Part shown: in pieces, positions 30,754-39,042 of the stretch
Numbering within the stretch: position 1 is the stretch's first letter
Layout of the letters: the number at the start of each line of letters is the position of its first letter
Assembly: GCA_964397995.1 (NCBI GenBank)
Contig: CAYNLG010000001.1
Span: 1-64,000 of the forward strand
DNA: 64,000 nt
Direction of reading: 5' to 3'
From: CAYNLG01 sp964397995
GTDB lineage: Bacteria; Planctomycetota; Phycisphaerae; FEN-1346
The notes under the pieces: generated by a model
Seen by the model: only the letters and a program-made list of their open reading frames with translations
Told to the model about the DNA's origin: nothing
Database searches by the model: none
Position numbers and translations under genes: made by a program

Positions 30754-30780
30754 ATGAAAGCTCCTCCCTTGAAAAAGGTT

Positions 30781-30812
30781 CGTGGGTCAAGTCAACACAT
30801 CATAGACCCACG
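30781..30812. promoter_or_regulatory. Inverted-repeat operator candidate at the ArsR promoter
   Basis: CGTGGGTC (30781-30788) and GACCCACG (30805-30812) are exact inverted repeats 16 bp apart. The span covers the -10 element of the ArsR promoter, which is where an autorepressor would bind. Confidence 0.5.
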
Positions 30813-30827
30813 CCGACATGCTGTCAA
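30799..30827 (-). promoter_or_regulatory. Near-consensus promoter of the ArsR gene
   Basis: On the minus strand, TTGACA (30827-30822), 17 bp, TATGAT (30804-30799), one of the strongest sigma-70 matches in the window. Confidence 0.75.
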
Positions 30828-30970
30828 TAGATTCTAGCAAAAAAAGGGGTGTCCTAGCAGGCTTGCGGACGCGTCCAGGGGCCACAGGCCCCTTGATATC
30901 GGGGCCCCCCCCCCCCAGGCCACGGTGCGAATTCCTCCGGTGGCGGCCCGCGCCCCGGTTCGCGAAACCC

Positions 30971-30999
30971 TTGCCCGCGGGCGACGACCGGGCTACCCT
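30971..30999 (+). promoter_or_regulatory. Sigma-70-like promoter of hemB
   Basis: TTGCCC (30971-30976), 17 bp, TACCCT (30994-30999), about 40 bp before the hemB ATG at 31041, whose leader carries GGGAGG. Confidence 0.5.
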
Positions 31000-31040
31000 G
31001 AACCGCGTGCCGCGAGGCGTCCGCGGCCGGGAGGTGGGCA

Positions 31041-32039
31041 ATGGCATATCCGGCGTACCGGGCCCGGCGGCTGCGGGACCACACGACCTTTCGGGAGATG
31101 GTGGCCGAAACGGGCCTGGAGGCCCGGCGGCTCGTCCAGCCCCTGTTCGTGAAGGAAGGCCTCGACGGCCGCGCCCCCATCTCCAGCATGCCCGGCCAGG
31201 CCCAGTTCGGCCCGGAGGCCCTGGTGGCGGAGGCCCGGCGCGTCCGGGAAGCCGGCGTCCCGGCTGTGTTGCTCTTCGGCATTCCCGCGGCCAAGGACGC
31301 CGCCGGCATCGGGGCGGCCGACCCGGACGGCGTGGTCGCCACGGCCATTCGGGCCCTCACGGCGGCCGTGCCGGACCTTGCGGTGCTGGCCGACGTCTGC
31401 CTGTGCGAATACACCGACCACGGGCATTGCGGGGTGCTCACGGAGCGAGCCGGCCGCACCACGGTCGACAACGATGCCACGCTTGCGCTCCTGGCGGAGG
31501 CGGCGGTGGTCTACGCCGACGCGGGGGCCGACGCGGTGGCCCCGAGCGACATGATGGACGGCCGCGTCGGCGCGATCCGGGCGGCCCTCGACGCCGCCGG
31601 CCACGAGCCCGTGCCCCTCTTCAGCTACGCCGTCAAGTACGCCAGCAGCTTCTACGGGCCGTTCCGCGATGCCGCCGGGAGCCCCCCCCGGTTCGGCGAC
31701 CGGCGCGGCTACCAGATGGACCCGCGCAACGGCGAGGAGGCCCTGCGGGAGGCCGAGGCCGACCTTGACGAGGGGGCCGACGTGCTCATCGTCAAGCCCG
31801 CCCTGGCCTACGGCGACATCCTCCGCCGCGTCAAGGACGCCTTCGCAGTCCCCGTGGCGGCCTACTGCGTGAGCGGCGAGTACGCCATGGTCGAGGCGGC
31901 CGCCGAGGCCGGCGGGCTCGACCGCGACCGCGCCATCGACGAGATTCTGCTGTCGCTCCGCCGCGCCGGCGCCGACATCCTCATCACGTACTGGGCGGCG
32001 GAGGTGGCGGCCCGCCTGGCCGCCGGCCCCGGCGCCTGA
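31041..32039 (+). CDS. hemB: Porphobilinogen synthase (delta-aminolevulinic acid dehydratase)
   Basis: HemB condenses two 5-aminolevulinates into porphobilinogen in tetrapyrrole synthesis. The 332-residue protein has the zinc-type cysteine site DVCLCEYTDHGHCG, the first Schiff-base lysine region FSYAVKYASSFYGPFRDA, and the second in DVLIVKPALAYGDILRRV; PSDMMDGRVGAIRAALD lies between. The cysteine-rich loop means zinc rather than magnesium at the active site. The gene has its own promoter and a GGGAGG site. It diverges from an ArsR gene that could control it through the shared 287-bp region, but the palindrome is closer to the ArsR promoter. Assignment is firm. Confidence 0.96.
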   Translation: MAYPAYRARRLRDHTTFREMVAETGLEARRLVQPLFVKEGLDGRAPISSMPGQAQFGPEALVAEARRVREAGVPAVLLFGIPAAKDAAGIGAADPDGVVATAIRALTAAVPDLAVLADVCLCEYTDHGHCGVLTERAGRTTVDNDATLALLAEAAVVYADAGADAVAPSDMMDGRVGAIRAALDAAGHEPVPLFSYAVKYASSFYGPFRDAAGSPPRFGDRRGYQMDPRNGEEALREAEADLDEGADVLIVKPALAYGDILRRVKDAFAVPVAAYCVSGEYAMVEAAAEAGGLDRDRAIDEILLSLRRAGADILITYWAAEVAARLAAGPGA

Positions 32040-32067
32040 GTGCCACCTCCCACGCCGTCCACGGTCC

Positions 32068-32217
32068 ATGCTCGAACGCGTTGATCTGCCGTGTCCCGTG
32101 CCCGTGCGGCGGCTGACTGATTCGGCGGCCGGCTTCCACTGGTTCGGCTACTACGATAAGCTGGAGACCTCGCCGGACGGCCGCCCGTCGTCTGAACCGG
32201 TTCCTAATCATCGTTGA
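32068..32217 (+). pseudogene. Truncated N-terminus of a FGYYDK-family protein
   Basis: ATG 32068 opens a 49-codon frame containing LTDSAAGFHWFGYYDKLETS followed by PDGRP. The string HxFGYYDKxPWDxTGR is, from memory, the conserved N-terminal part of a family of beta-propeller-like proteins (about 400 residues) common in planctomycetes. Here it ends in a stop 18 residues later. The promoter of the next gene begins at this stop. It is best read as a remnant. Confidence 0.5.
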
Positions 32218-32243
32218 CAGCCTCGCGGGCCGCCTTCTATGAT
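32214..32243 (+). promoter_or_regulatory. Strong promoter of the glycogen-synthase-like gene
   Basis: TTGACA (32214-32219), 18 bp, TATGAT (32238-32243). It overlaps the stop codon of the truncated frame and lies 114 bp before the ATG at 32357. Confidence 0.65.
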
Positions 32244-32356
32244 ATCGTTGTGGGGAGGGCGCACCTTTCCAGAGACGACCGTCGTCTCGCAGCACGCCAC
32301 AAGGGGGTTGCCGCCCGGCCGGCCGGGCGGGGGCCGAGCGTCACGAGCGAACAGCC

Positions 32357-33706
32357 ATGCGCGTGTTCATGCTGGGGTGGGAATTCCCCCCCTTCATCAC
32401 CGGCGGCCTCGGGACCGCATGCCACGGCCTGACGAAGGCCTTGTCCGACCTCGGGACCGAGGTCCTGTTCGTCCTGCCGCGCGGCGGGGCGGAACAGACC
32501 AGCGGCAGCGTCCATGTGCTCTCGGTGCGCGAGCGCGTGGGCGGCCGGTCGCGGACCTACTGGACGGTCGAGGGCCTGGAACATGTGCGCCTGGTGCCGC
32601 TGGAGAGCGGCCTCGTCCCGTACGAGACGGCCGCGCAGTACGAACAGCGCGTCCGCGAGGAGCGGACGGCCGAGGTGGCCGCCCGGGCCCACACCGAGAC
32701 CGAGCCCGGCCATGACCTCCCGGTCGAGGACTTCAGCCGCCCCACCAGCCTGGGCCTGACGGGCGGCCCAGGGATCCACTATGCCGGCGACCTGCTGAAC
32801 GAGGTGCATCGGTACGCGCGTCTGGCGGCCGAGGTGGCGCGGCAGAGCGCGTTCGACGTGGTCCACGCCCATGACTGGATGACCTATCCGGCGGCGCTGC
32901 ACGTCGCGGCCCTGACGGGCAAGCCCCTCGTGGTCCACATCCACTCGACGGAGTTCGACCGGAGCGGCCTCAACGTCAACCAGCAGATTTACGACATCGA
33001 GCGGGCCGGCCTCCATGGGGCCAGCCGCGTTATCTGCGTCAGCAAGCTGACCCAGGACATCTGCACCAGCCGTTACGGCGTTCCGGCCGACAAGTGCCGC
33101 GTCGTCTACAACGCCATCACGCTGAACGGCGATCCCATCGCGTACCCCCTCGAGCCCATCGACAAGGACGACAAGATCGTCCTCTTCCTCGGCCGCATCA
33201 CCATGCAGAAGGGGCCGGAGTACTTCCTGACGGCGGCCAAGAAGGTGCTGGAGGTGATGGACAACGTCAAGTTCGTCATGGCCGGCTCCGGCGACATGAT
33301 CCGGCGCATGATCGAACTGGCGGCGGCCCTCGGCATCGGCCACCGGGTCACGTTTACCGGGTTCCTCCGCGGGACGGACCTGGACCGGGTCTTCCGGATG
33401 GCGGACCTGTACGTGATGCCGAGCGTGAGCGAACCGTTCGGGCTGGCGCCGCTGGAGGCCCTGTCGCACGACGTGCCGGTGCTGATCAGCAAGCAGAGCG
33501 GGGTTAGCGAGGTGCTGACTCACGCCCTGAAGGTCGATTTCTGGGACATCCGCGAAATGGCCAACAAGATCGTGGCGGTGCTGCGGCACCCGCCGCTCCA
33601 GAAGACCCTTCGCGAGCACGGGGCGTTCGAGGTGCGGAAGTTCTCCTGGCGCGACGCCGCCGAAGCCTGCATGGACGTCTACCGCGACGCCCTGAACGCC
33701 CGATAG
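32357..33706 (+). CDS. Glycogen-synthase-like glycosyltransferase
   Basis: The 449-residue GT-B enzyme starts MRVFMLGWEFPPFITGGLGT, the glycine-rich donor-binding N-terminus of starch/glycogen synthase-like transferases. It contains VVHAHDWMTYPAALHVAALT, and in the C-terminal half ILFLGRITMQKGPEYFL-type and MPSVSEPFGLAPLEALSHDV, whose ExxxxxxxE-like motif binds the nucleotide-sugar. This type, GT4-like, is used for glycogen synthesis in several non-proteobacterial groups. It sits 37 bp before the GH57 gene, followed by glucoamylase and debranching genes, supporting a role in alpha-glucan synthesis from ADP- or UDP-glucose. The ribosome site before ATG 32357 is weak. Donor specificity is inferred. 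Confidence 0.85.
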   Translation: MRVFMLGWEFPPFITGGLGTACHGLTKALSDLGTEVLFVLPRGGAEQTSGSVHVLSVRERVGGRSRTYWTVEGLEHVRLVPLESGLVPYETAAQYEQRVREERTAEVAARAHTETEPGHDLPVEDFSRPTSLGLTGGPGIHYAGDLLNEVHRYARLAAEVARQSAFDVVHAHDWMTYPAALHVAALTGKPLVVHIHSTEFDRSGLNVNQQIYDIERAGLHGASRVICVSKLTQDICTSRYGVPADKCRVVYNAITLNGDPIAYPLEPIDKDDKIVLFLGRITMQKGPEYFLTAAKKVLEVMDNVKFVMAGSGDMIRRMIELAAALGIGHRVTFTGFLRGTDLDRVFRMADLYVMPSVSEPFGLAPLEALSHDVPVLISKQSGVSEVLTHALKVDFWDIREMANKIVAVLRHPPLQKTLREHGAFEVRKFSWRDAAEACMDVYRDALNAR

Positions 33707-33743
33707 ACGAGCCGCCCGCAACGCGAAAGAGGGACTGCCGGTC

Positions 33744-34943
33744 ATGGCAAGCGTCTGCTTCTACTTCCAGGTCCACCAGCCGTTCCGGCTGCGCCGGTAC
33801 AGCGTCTTCGACACCGCGCCGACCTACTTCGACGACTTCAAGAACGCCGAGATCGTCCGCAAGGTCGCCACGAAGTGCTACTTGCCGACCAACCGCCTGC
33901 TGCTGGATCTGGTGCGCGAGCACGACGGCCGCTTCGCCTGCAGCTTCTCCATCACGGGCGTCGTCCTGGAGCAGTTCGAGCGGTGGGCGCCGGAAGTGCT
34001 CGATTCGTTCCGCGCCCTGGTCGACACCGGCCGCGTCGAGATCCTCGGCGAGACCTACTACCACAGCCTCGCCTTCCTCTATAGCCGCGACGAGTTCCGG
34101 GCTCAGGTCGAGGCCCACGCCGCCAAGGTCCAGGAGACCTTCGGGGTGCGGCCGCGGGTCTTCCGCAACACCGAGCTGATCTACAACAACGACCTCGGCC
34201 ACTTCGTCGAGGACCTCGGCTATCGTGGCATCCTGACCGAGGGCGCCGACCACGTCCTCGGGTACCGGTCGCCGAACTTCATCTACCGGCCCGTCGGCGC
34301 CGATCGCATCGCCCTGCTCCTGAAGAACTACCGCCTCTCGGACGACGTGGCGTTCCGGTTCTCGGACCGCGGCTGGCGCGAGTGGCCCCTGACGGCCGAG
34401 AAGTTCGCCGCCTGGGTCGACGACGTCAACGGCAACGGCTTCGTCGTCAACCTGTTCATGGACTATGAGACCTTCGGCGAGCACCAGTGGGCCGATACGG
34501 GCATCTTCGACTTCATGCGGCACCTGCCGGGGTCCGTGCTCCGCCAGCCCGACAACAACTTCATGACCCTGTCGGAGGCGGTGGACGCCTACGCCCCGGT
34601 GGCCGAACTCGACATCCCGCACATGATCTCCTGGGCCGACGTCGAGCGCGACCTCTCGGCCTGGCTCGGCAACGCCATGCAGTCCAACGCCCTGCACGAG
34701 CTCTACCGGCTGGAGCAGGCCGTCAAGGACACCGGCGACCCGGAACTGCTCCACGACTGGCGGAAGCTCCAGACCTCCGACCACTTCTACTACATGTGCA
34801 CGAAGTGGTTTGCCGATGGCGACGTTCACAAGTACTTTAACCCGTACGAGTCGCCCTACGACTCGTACATCAACTTCATGAACGTCCTCGACAACGTCCG
34901 CACCCGCATCAAGCGCGCCGCCCGCGCCAAGGTCGCCGTTTGA
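33744..34943 (+). CDS. Glycoside hydrolase family 57 protein (alpha-amylase-like)
   Basis: The 399-residue GH57 enzyme has the conserved regions VCFYFQVHQPFRLRRYSVFD (region 1), GETYYHSLAFL, RVFRNTELIYNNDLGHF with the nucleophile E144, and NLFMDYETFGEHQW with the acid/base D240. GH57 enzymes cleave or branch alpha-1,4-glucans. No signal peptide is present, so it acts in the cytoplasm, most likely on storage glucan. It follows the glycogen-synthase-like gene by 37 bp with GAAAGAGGGA before ATG 33744 and is probably co-transcribed. Amylase and branching-enzyme members of GH57 are hard to separate by eye; the short length (about 400, not 520-plus) favours an amylase-like role. Confidence 0.88.
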   Translation: MASVCFYFQVHQPFRLRRYSVFDTAPTYFDDFKNAEIVRKVATKCYLPTNRLLLDLVREHDGRFACSFSITGVVLEQFERWAPEVLDSFRALVDTGRVEILGETYYHSLAFLYSRDEFRAQVEAHAAKVQETFGVRPRVFRNTELIYNNDLGHFVEDLGYRGILTEGADHVLGYRSPNFIYRPVGADRIALLLKNYRLSDDVAFRFSDRGWREWPLTAEKFAAWVDDVNGNGFVVNLFMDYETFGEHQWADTGIFDFMRHLPGSVLRQPDNNFMTLSEAVDAYAPVAELDIPHMISWADVERDLSAWLGNAMQSNALHELYRLEQAVKDTGDPELLHDWRKLQTSDHFYYMCTKWFADGDVHKYFNPYESPYDSYINFMNVLDNVRTRIKRAARAKVAV

Positions 34944-34968
34944 CCCGCGGCCCGGCCCGGGGTACGCT
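34940..34968 (+). promoter_or_regulatory. Promoter giving a predicted leaderless transcript
   Basis: TTGACC (34940-34945), 17 bp, TACGCT (34963-34968). It overlaps the GH57 stop codon, and the predicted start of transcription coincides with the ATG at 34975. Confidence 0.5.
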
Positions 34969-34974
34969 ATCGGC

Positions 34975-36543
34975 ATGACCGACGCGGCTGCGAGACGATG
35001 GTCGGCCGTCCTCCCGGCGCTGCTCATGGCGCTGTGGATGGTGGCGGTCCGCGCCGCCGACACGCCCCCGTCCGGCCCCGAGGCCGCCACGGCCGCGCCG
35101 GACCTCGAGGCCCTGCGGGCCGAGTATGTGCGGGCGCGCGGCGAAGCCCGGTGGCAGGCCGGCCAGGCGTACCTAAACGGCCTTGTCGGAGCGGCCGACG
35201 CGGCTCTCGACGCCCGGGCCTTCGACGAGGCCGCCGGGCTCTACCGCCAGGCGGTTGCGCTCGCCTCCACCGTCGCCCCGGCCGAGGAAGGTCGGCTGCG
35301 GACGCAGTTGCAGTTGGCGGGGGCGCGGCAAAGCGCCCATGACCGCGTGGCGTCTCTGCGCCAGGACCTCGAGGCGGCGCCGGAGGACGCCGAGGCCCGC
35401 GAGCGCCTCATCCGGACCCTCCTGCTCGAGCTCGACGACCCGGCCGCCGCCGCCGAGGCCCTCCCGCCCGGCGAGGACTCTCGCCGCTCAAAGCTCATCC
35501 TCGTCGCGGGCATGTCGCTCGCGCGGCTGCCCGACCGGGCGTGCCTGGAACTCGCGAAGTGGTACCTGGAGATGGCGCCCCAGGCCTCGCCCGGGGCGCG
35601 GTGGGCGGTGTTCCAGCGGGTCGAGGCCTACCTGGCCCGCTACCTGGGGCGGCAACAGGCGCGCGACGCCGAGTGGGTGGCACTCTGGCGGACGCTGGCC
35701 CAGGTGCGGCGGATGCTGGCCGAGCGCGAGTCGTGGCGGGACGTCCTCGTGCGGATCGACGTCGACCGACACTGCGTGCCTTACCAGCGGCAGTGCCGGC
35801 GCGAGGGCAAGGCCCTCGTCCTGGACGCCTCCCGCCGCAGTGCCTGGGTCACGCTGCCGCTCGTGCCGACGGCCGGCTACGAGGCCGACGTGACGGTGCG
35901 GACCGCCCCCGGCCACGGGCGGGTCCACCTGGAGATGCCGGTGGCCGGGCGGACGGTTCGGGTGACGGCCCGGTCGCCGGCGATGACCCGCCGCGAGCTC
36001 GCGCCGTATGAACTGGAGTACCGCCGCCAAGCCGCCGGCGGGGGCCGCTATGCCGCCGCGGCCGCGTTACTCGGCGCGCTGGACCGGTACGCCGCCGACG
36101 CGACGGCCGACGGGCGGCACCGCGACGCCATGTGGGCCTACGCCCGGGGCGTCGAGGTGTCCCGCGAGGCGATGGCCTACCGCGAGGCGACGTACCAGCG
36201 GCGCCTGGCCGACGCCCGCCGCCGATTGGCCGAGGAGGGCAGCCCCAGGGATGAGCCCAAGGTCGACCCGAACGCCAAGGTGTGGCCCGTGACGCTGGGC
36301 GATCTGCCGCCCGGCAAGGCCGTCCAGATGGAACTCCGCGCGGAGGTCGCCTTCGGCTATGTCCGGGTCACCGCCACGCTCACGGGCAAGGCGCGGGTCC
36401 TTTACGAAGGCCCCGTGGCAGAGGAGCCGGGCGGCACGGGCCACTGCCGCCTGGGCGTCGAGCGGCTGAGCGCCGTGGTGGAGCGGTTGCAGATGCGGCC
36501 GCTCTCGGGCCGCCTTGTCGAAGCCCTGCCGGCGGGGTCATAG
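34975..36543 (+). CDS. Secreted protein of unknown function in the glucan cluster
   Basis: The 522-residue protein has a signal peptide (WSAVLPALLMALWMVAVRAA) and a largely helical, Ala/Arg-rich body. Residues about 40-135 look TPR-like (YLNGLVGAADAALDARAFDE). A beta-rich part at 255-330 has WVTLPLVPTAGYEADVTVRT and HGRVHLEMPVAGRTVRVTAR. The C-terminus includes WPVTLGDLPPGKAVQMELRA. I recognise no catalytic family. There is no ribosome site before ATG 34975, and the -10 ends 6 bp before it, which predicts a leaderless message. It sits between GH57 and the glucoamylase fusion, but its export suggests it need not work on cytoplasmic glucan. Confidence 0.7.
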   Translation: MTDAAARRWSAVLPALLMALWMVAVRAADTPPSGPEAATAAPDLEALRAEYVRARGEARWQAGQAYLNGLVGAADAALDARAFDEAAGLYRQAVALASTVAPAEEGRLRTQLQLAGARQSAHDRVASLRQDLEAAPEDAEARERLIRTLLLELDDPAAAAEALPPGEDSRRSKLILVAGMSLARLPDRACLELAKWYLEMAPQASPGARWAVFQRVEAYLARYLGRQQARDAEWVALWRTLAQVRRMLAERESWRDVLVRIDVDRHCVPYQRQCRREGKALVLDASRRSAWVTLPLVPTAGYEADVTVRTAPGHGRVHLEMPVAGRTVRVTARSPAMTRRELAPYELEYRRQAAGGGRYAAAAALLGALDRYAADATADGRHRDAMWAYARGVEVSREAMAYREATYQRRLADARRRLAEEGSPRDEPKVDPNAKVWPVTLGDLPPGKAVQMELRAEVAFGYVRVTATLTGKARVLYEGPVAEEPGGTGHCRLGVERLSAVVERLQMRPLSGRLVEALPAGS

Positions 36544-36571
36544 GGCGCCGGCGTCGTCGCCCCGGGCTGCG

Positions 36572-36600
36572 TTGCATTCGTGGGGACCGGCCCCTATAAT
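36572..36600 (+). promoter_or_regulatory. Strong promoter of the glucoamylase-ferredoxin gene
   Basis: TTGCAT (36572-36577), 17 bp, consensus TATAAT (36595-36600). The predicted start near 36607 places GAGGGG (36620-36625) just before GTG 36633. Confidence 0.7.
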
Positions 36601-36632
36601 CCCCCGGTTCGTTGGGAGTGAGGGGACCGGCT

Positions 36633-39014
36633 GTGCCACGTGACATTCCCGTCGGCAACGGGTCGCTGCTGGTGGCGTTCGATGCCGACTACCAGATTCG
36701 CGACGTCTATTTTCCGCACGTGGGCCAGGAGAACCATGCCGGCTGGGGCCCGTGCCGCTTTGGCGTCTTCGCCGACGGGCGGCTCGCCTGGATGAGCGAC
36801 CCCGGCTGGACGCGCTCGCTCCGGTACCTGGCCGAGACGCTGGCCACCAGCGTCAGCCTCCGCCACAAGACGCTGCCCGTGCGGCTCTATTGCAACGACG
36901 TCGTGGACTTCAACCGCAACGTCTTCGTCCGCCGCCTCAAGGTGACCAACACCGGGGCGCGGGCCCGCGAGGTCCGCCTCTTCCTGCAGCAGGACCTGTC
37001 GCTGTTCGGGACGAAGGTGGGCGACACGGCCTACTACGACCCGCGCCTCTCGGCGGTGGTCCACTACCGCGGCAACCGGTATGTGCTCGCCTCGTTCTGC
37101 CGCACGGGACCCGGCGGCAAGGACGTCCACGGCATTGACCAGTTCGCGACGGGGGCGTGCGGGTTCCACGGGGCCGAGGGCACCTGGCGCGACGCCGAGG
37201 ACGGGCGGCTTTCGGGCAACCCCATCAGCCAGGGCGCGGTCGACTCGACCATCGGCCTGACCCTGGAGCTCGGGCCCGGCGAGAGCGAGACGGTCTACTA
37301 CTACCTGGCGGCGGCGTTCAGCTTCGAGGAGCTCCGCGACCTGCACGAACTCGTCCGCGACCGGACCCCCGCCCGCATGGTCGAGCGGACCATCGGCTAC
37401 TGGCGGGCCTGGGTCAACGGGCCGGCGTACAACTTCGGCAACCTGCCGGACGTGGTCCGGAAGCTGTTCAAACGGAGCCTGCTGCTGGTGCGGAGCCAGA
37501 TCGACAACAACGGCTCGGTCATCGCCGCCAACGACTCCGACATCATGCAGTTCTCCCGCGACACCTACTCCTACATGTGGCCCCGCGACGCCGCCCTCGT
37601 CTGCCACGGCCTCGACTTGGCGGGGTACCCCGCCGTCACGCGCCGCTTCTATACCCTCTGCCGCGACCTCATCACCGACGAGGGCTACCTGCTCCACAAG
37701 TACAACCCGGACGGGACACCGGCCTCCAGCTGGCACCCCTGGGTCGTCGACGGCAAGCCGCGCCTGCCCATCCAGGAGGACCAGACGGCGGTGGTGCTGT
37801 GGGCCCTGTGGCGCCATTTCTGGCGGTACCGCGACGTGGAGTTCGTGCGCCCGCTGTACCACCGCCTGATCTGCAAGGCGGCCGACTTCATGGACCGGTT
37901 CCGCGATGCCGCCACCGGCCTGCCCCTGCCGAGTTACGACCTGTGGGAGGAGCGGTGGGGGATCCACACGTACACGGCGGCCACGGTCTTCGGCGGCCTG
38001 ACGGCGGCCCGGAACTTCGCCCAGACCTTCGGCGACGAGCCCCTGGCCGCCCGATACCACCAGGCGGCCGAGGAGGTCCGGGCCGGCATGGCCGCCCACC
38101 TCTGGAGCCCCGAGAAGAACCGCTTCATCCGCCGCCTCGTCCCCACCGAGGACGGGTACGAGGTCGACGATACCCTCGATGCCAGCCTCTACGCCGTCTA
38201 CAAGTTCCACGCCTTCGAGGCGTCCGACCCGCGCGTCGAGAGCACCATGGACCAGGTTGCCCGCCACCTCTGGGTGCGGACGCCCGTGGGCGGCGTCGCC
38301 CGGTACCAGAACGACACGTACCACCGGGTCTCGAGCGACCAGCGCGGCGTGCCGGGCAACCCGTGGTTCGTGACGACCGTCTGGCTGGCCGACTACTTCA
38401 TCGCGCGCGGCGAGACGGTCGAGGACCTGAAGCGGGCCGTCCCTATCTTCGAGTGGGTGGCCACCCACGCCCTGCCGTCCGGCGTCCTGGCCGAGCAGGC
38501 CGACCCCTACACGAACAAGCCCCTCTCGGTCAGCCCCCTGACCTGGAGCCACGGCACGTTCGTCATGACCCTCATCAAATACCTCCAGAAGCTCGAGGAC
38601 CTGCACCGCTGCCCGACGTGCGGCCGGAGCGTCTTCCGTCTCGACCGCCGCGGGCGGCACCAAATCCACAGCCACTCCTGGCTCCAGGCCCACGAGGTCT
38701 CCGAGCTGGAAGAGCCGACCGACGCCCTGCACGGCGTCGGGCACCTCCGGCGCGGCGACCGGCGGATCACGCTGTCGGTCGACACGCGCGACTGCGTGGG
38801 CTGCGGCGTATGCGTGGCCCAGTGCCCCGAGGGGGTCTTCGAACTCTGCAACGACAAGGCCTTCATCAACCAGGACCGCCTCCCCGAGTGCCGCCTCTGC
38901 CGCGCCTGCGCCAAGGCCTGCCCCATTCACGTGATCCGGGTCGAGGACGAGCTCGAGGCCGCGCCGGCCTCGGCGCCCTCGGACTCCGCGGGCGGGGCCG
39001 CGCCGACGCCTTGA
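36633..39014 (+). CDS. GH15 glucoamylase fused to a zinc-ribbon-like motif and 2[4Fe-4S] ferredoxin
   Basis: The first 650 residues are a GH15-type glucoamylase: an N-terminal beta-domain (GNGSLLVAFDADYQIRDVYF), the (alpha/alpha)6 barrel with SYDLWEERWGIHTYTAATVF (general acid E439) and GVLAEQADPYTNKPLSVS (base E621). These enzymes release glucose from alpha-glucan ends. Then the same uninterrupted frame continues with CPTCGRSVF (C660, C663), a His-rich link, and two C-x2-C-x2-C-x3-CP motifs (C721/724/727/731 and C753/756/759/763), as in bacterial 2[4Fe-4S] ferredoxins. I know of no standard family with this architecture. No signal peptide is seen, which suits cytoplasmic iron-sulfur clusters. 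GTG 36633 was chosen for GAGGGG 7 bp upstream; TTG 36612 and GTG 36618 are in frame. The debranching gene follows by 28 bp. Confidence 0.88.
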   Translation: MPRDIPVGNGSLLVAFDADYQIRDVYFPHVGQENHAGWGPCRFGVFADGRLAWMSDPGWTRSLRYLAETLATSVSLRHKTLPVRLYCNDVVDFNRNVFVRRLKVTNTGARAREVRLFLQQDLSLFGTKVGDTAYYDPRLSAVVHYRGNRYVLASFCRTGPGGKDVHGIDQFATGACGFHGAEGTWRDAEDGRLSGNPISQGAVDSTIGLTLELGPGESETVYYYLAAAFSFEELRDLHELVRDRTPARMVERTIGYWRAWVNGPAYNFGNLPDVVRKLFKRSLLLVRSQIDNNGSVIAANDSDIMQFSRDTYSYMWPRDAALVCHGLDLAGYPAVTRRFYTLCRDLITDEGYLLHKYNPDGTPASSWHPWVVDGKPRLPIQEDQTAVVLWALWRHFWRYRDVEFVRPLYHRLICKAADFMDRFRDAATGLPLPSYDLWEERWGIHTYTAATVFGGLTAARNFAQTFGDEPLAARYHQAAEEVRAGMAAHLWSPEKNRFIRRLVPTEDGYEVDDTLDASLYAVYKFHAFEASDPRVESTMDQVARHLWVRTPVGGVARYQNDTYHRVSSDQRGVPGNPWFVTTVWLADYFIARGETVEDLKRAVPIFEWVATHALPSGVLAEQADPYTNKPLSVSPLTWSHGTFVMTLIKYLQKLEDLHRCPTCGRSVFRLDRRGRHQIHSHSWLQAHEVSELEEPTDALHGVGHLRRGDRRITLSVDTRDCVGCGVCVAQCPEGVFELCNDKAFINQDRLPECRLCRACAKACPIHVIRVEDELEAAPASAPSDSAGGAAPTP

Positions 39015-39042
39015 CCCCCGCCCTCCGCCGCCGGGACCGCCC

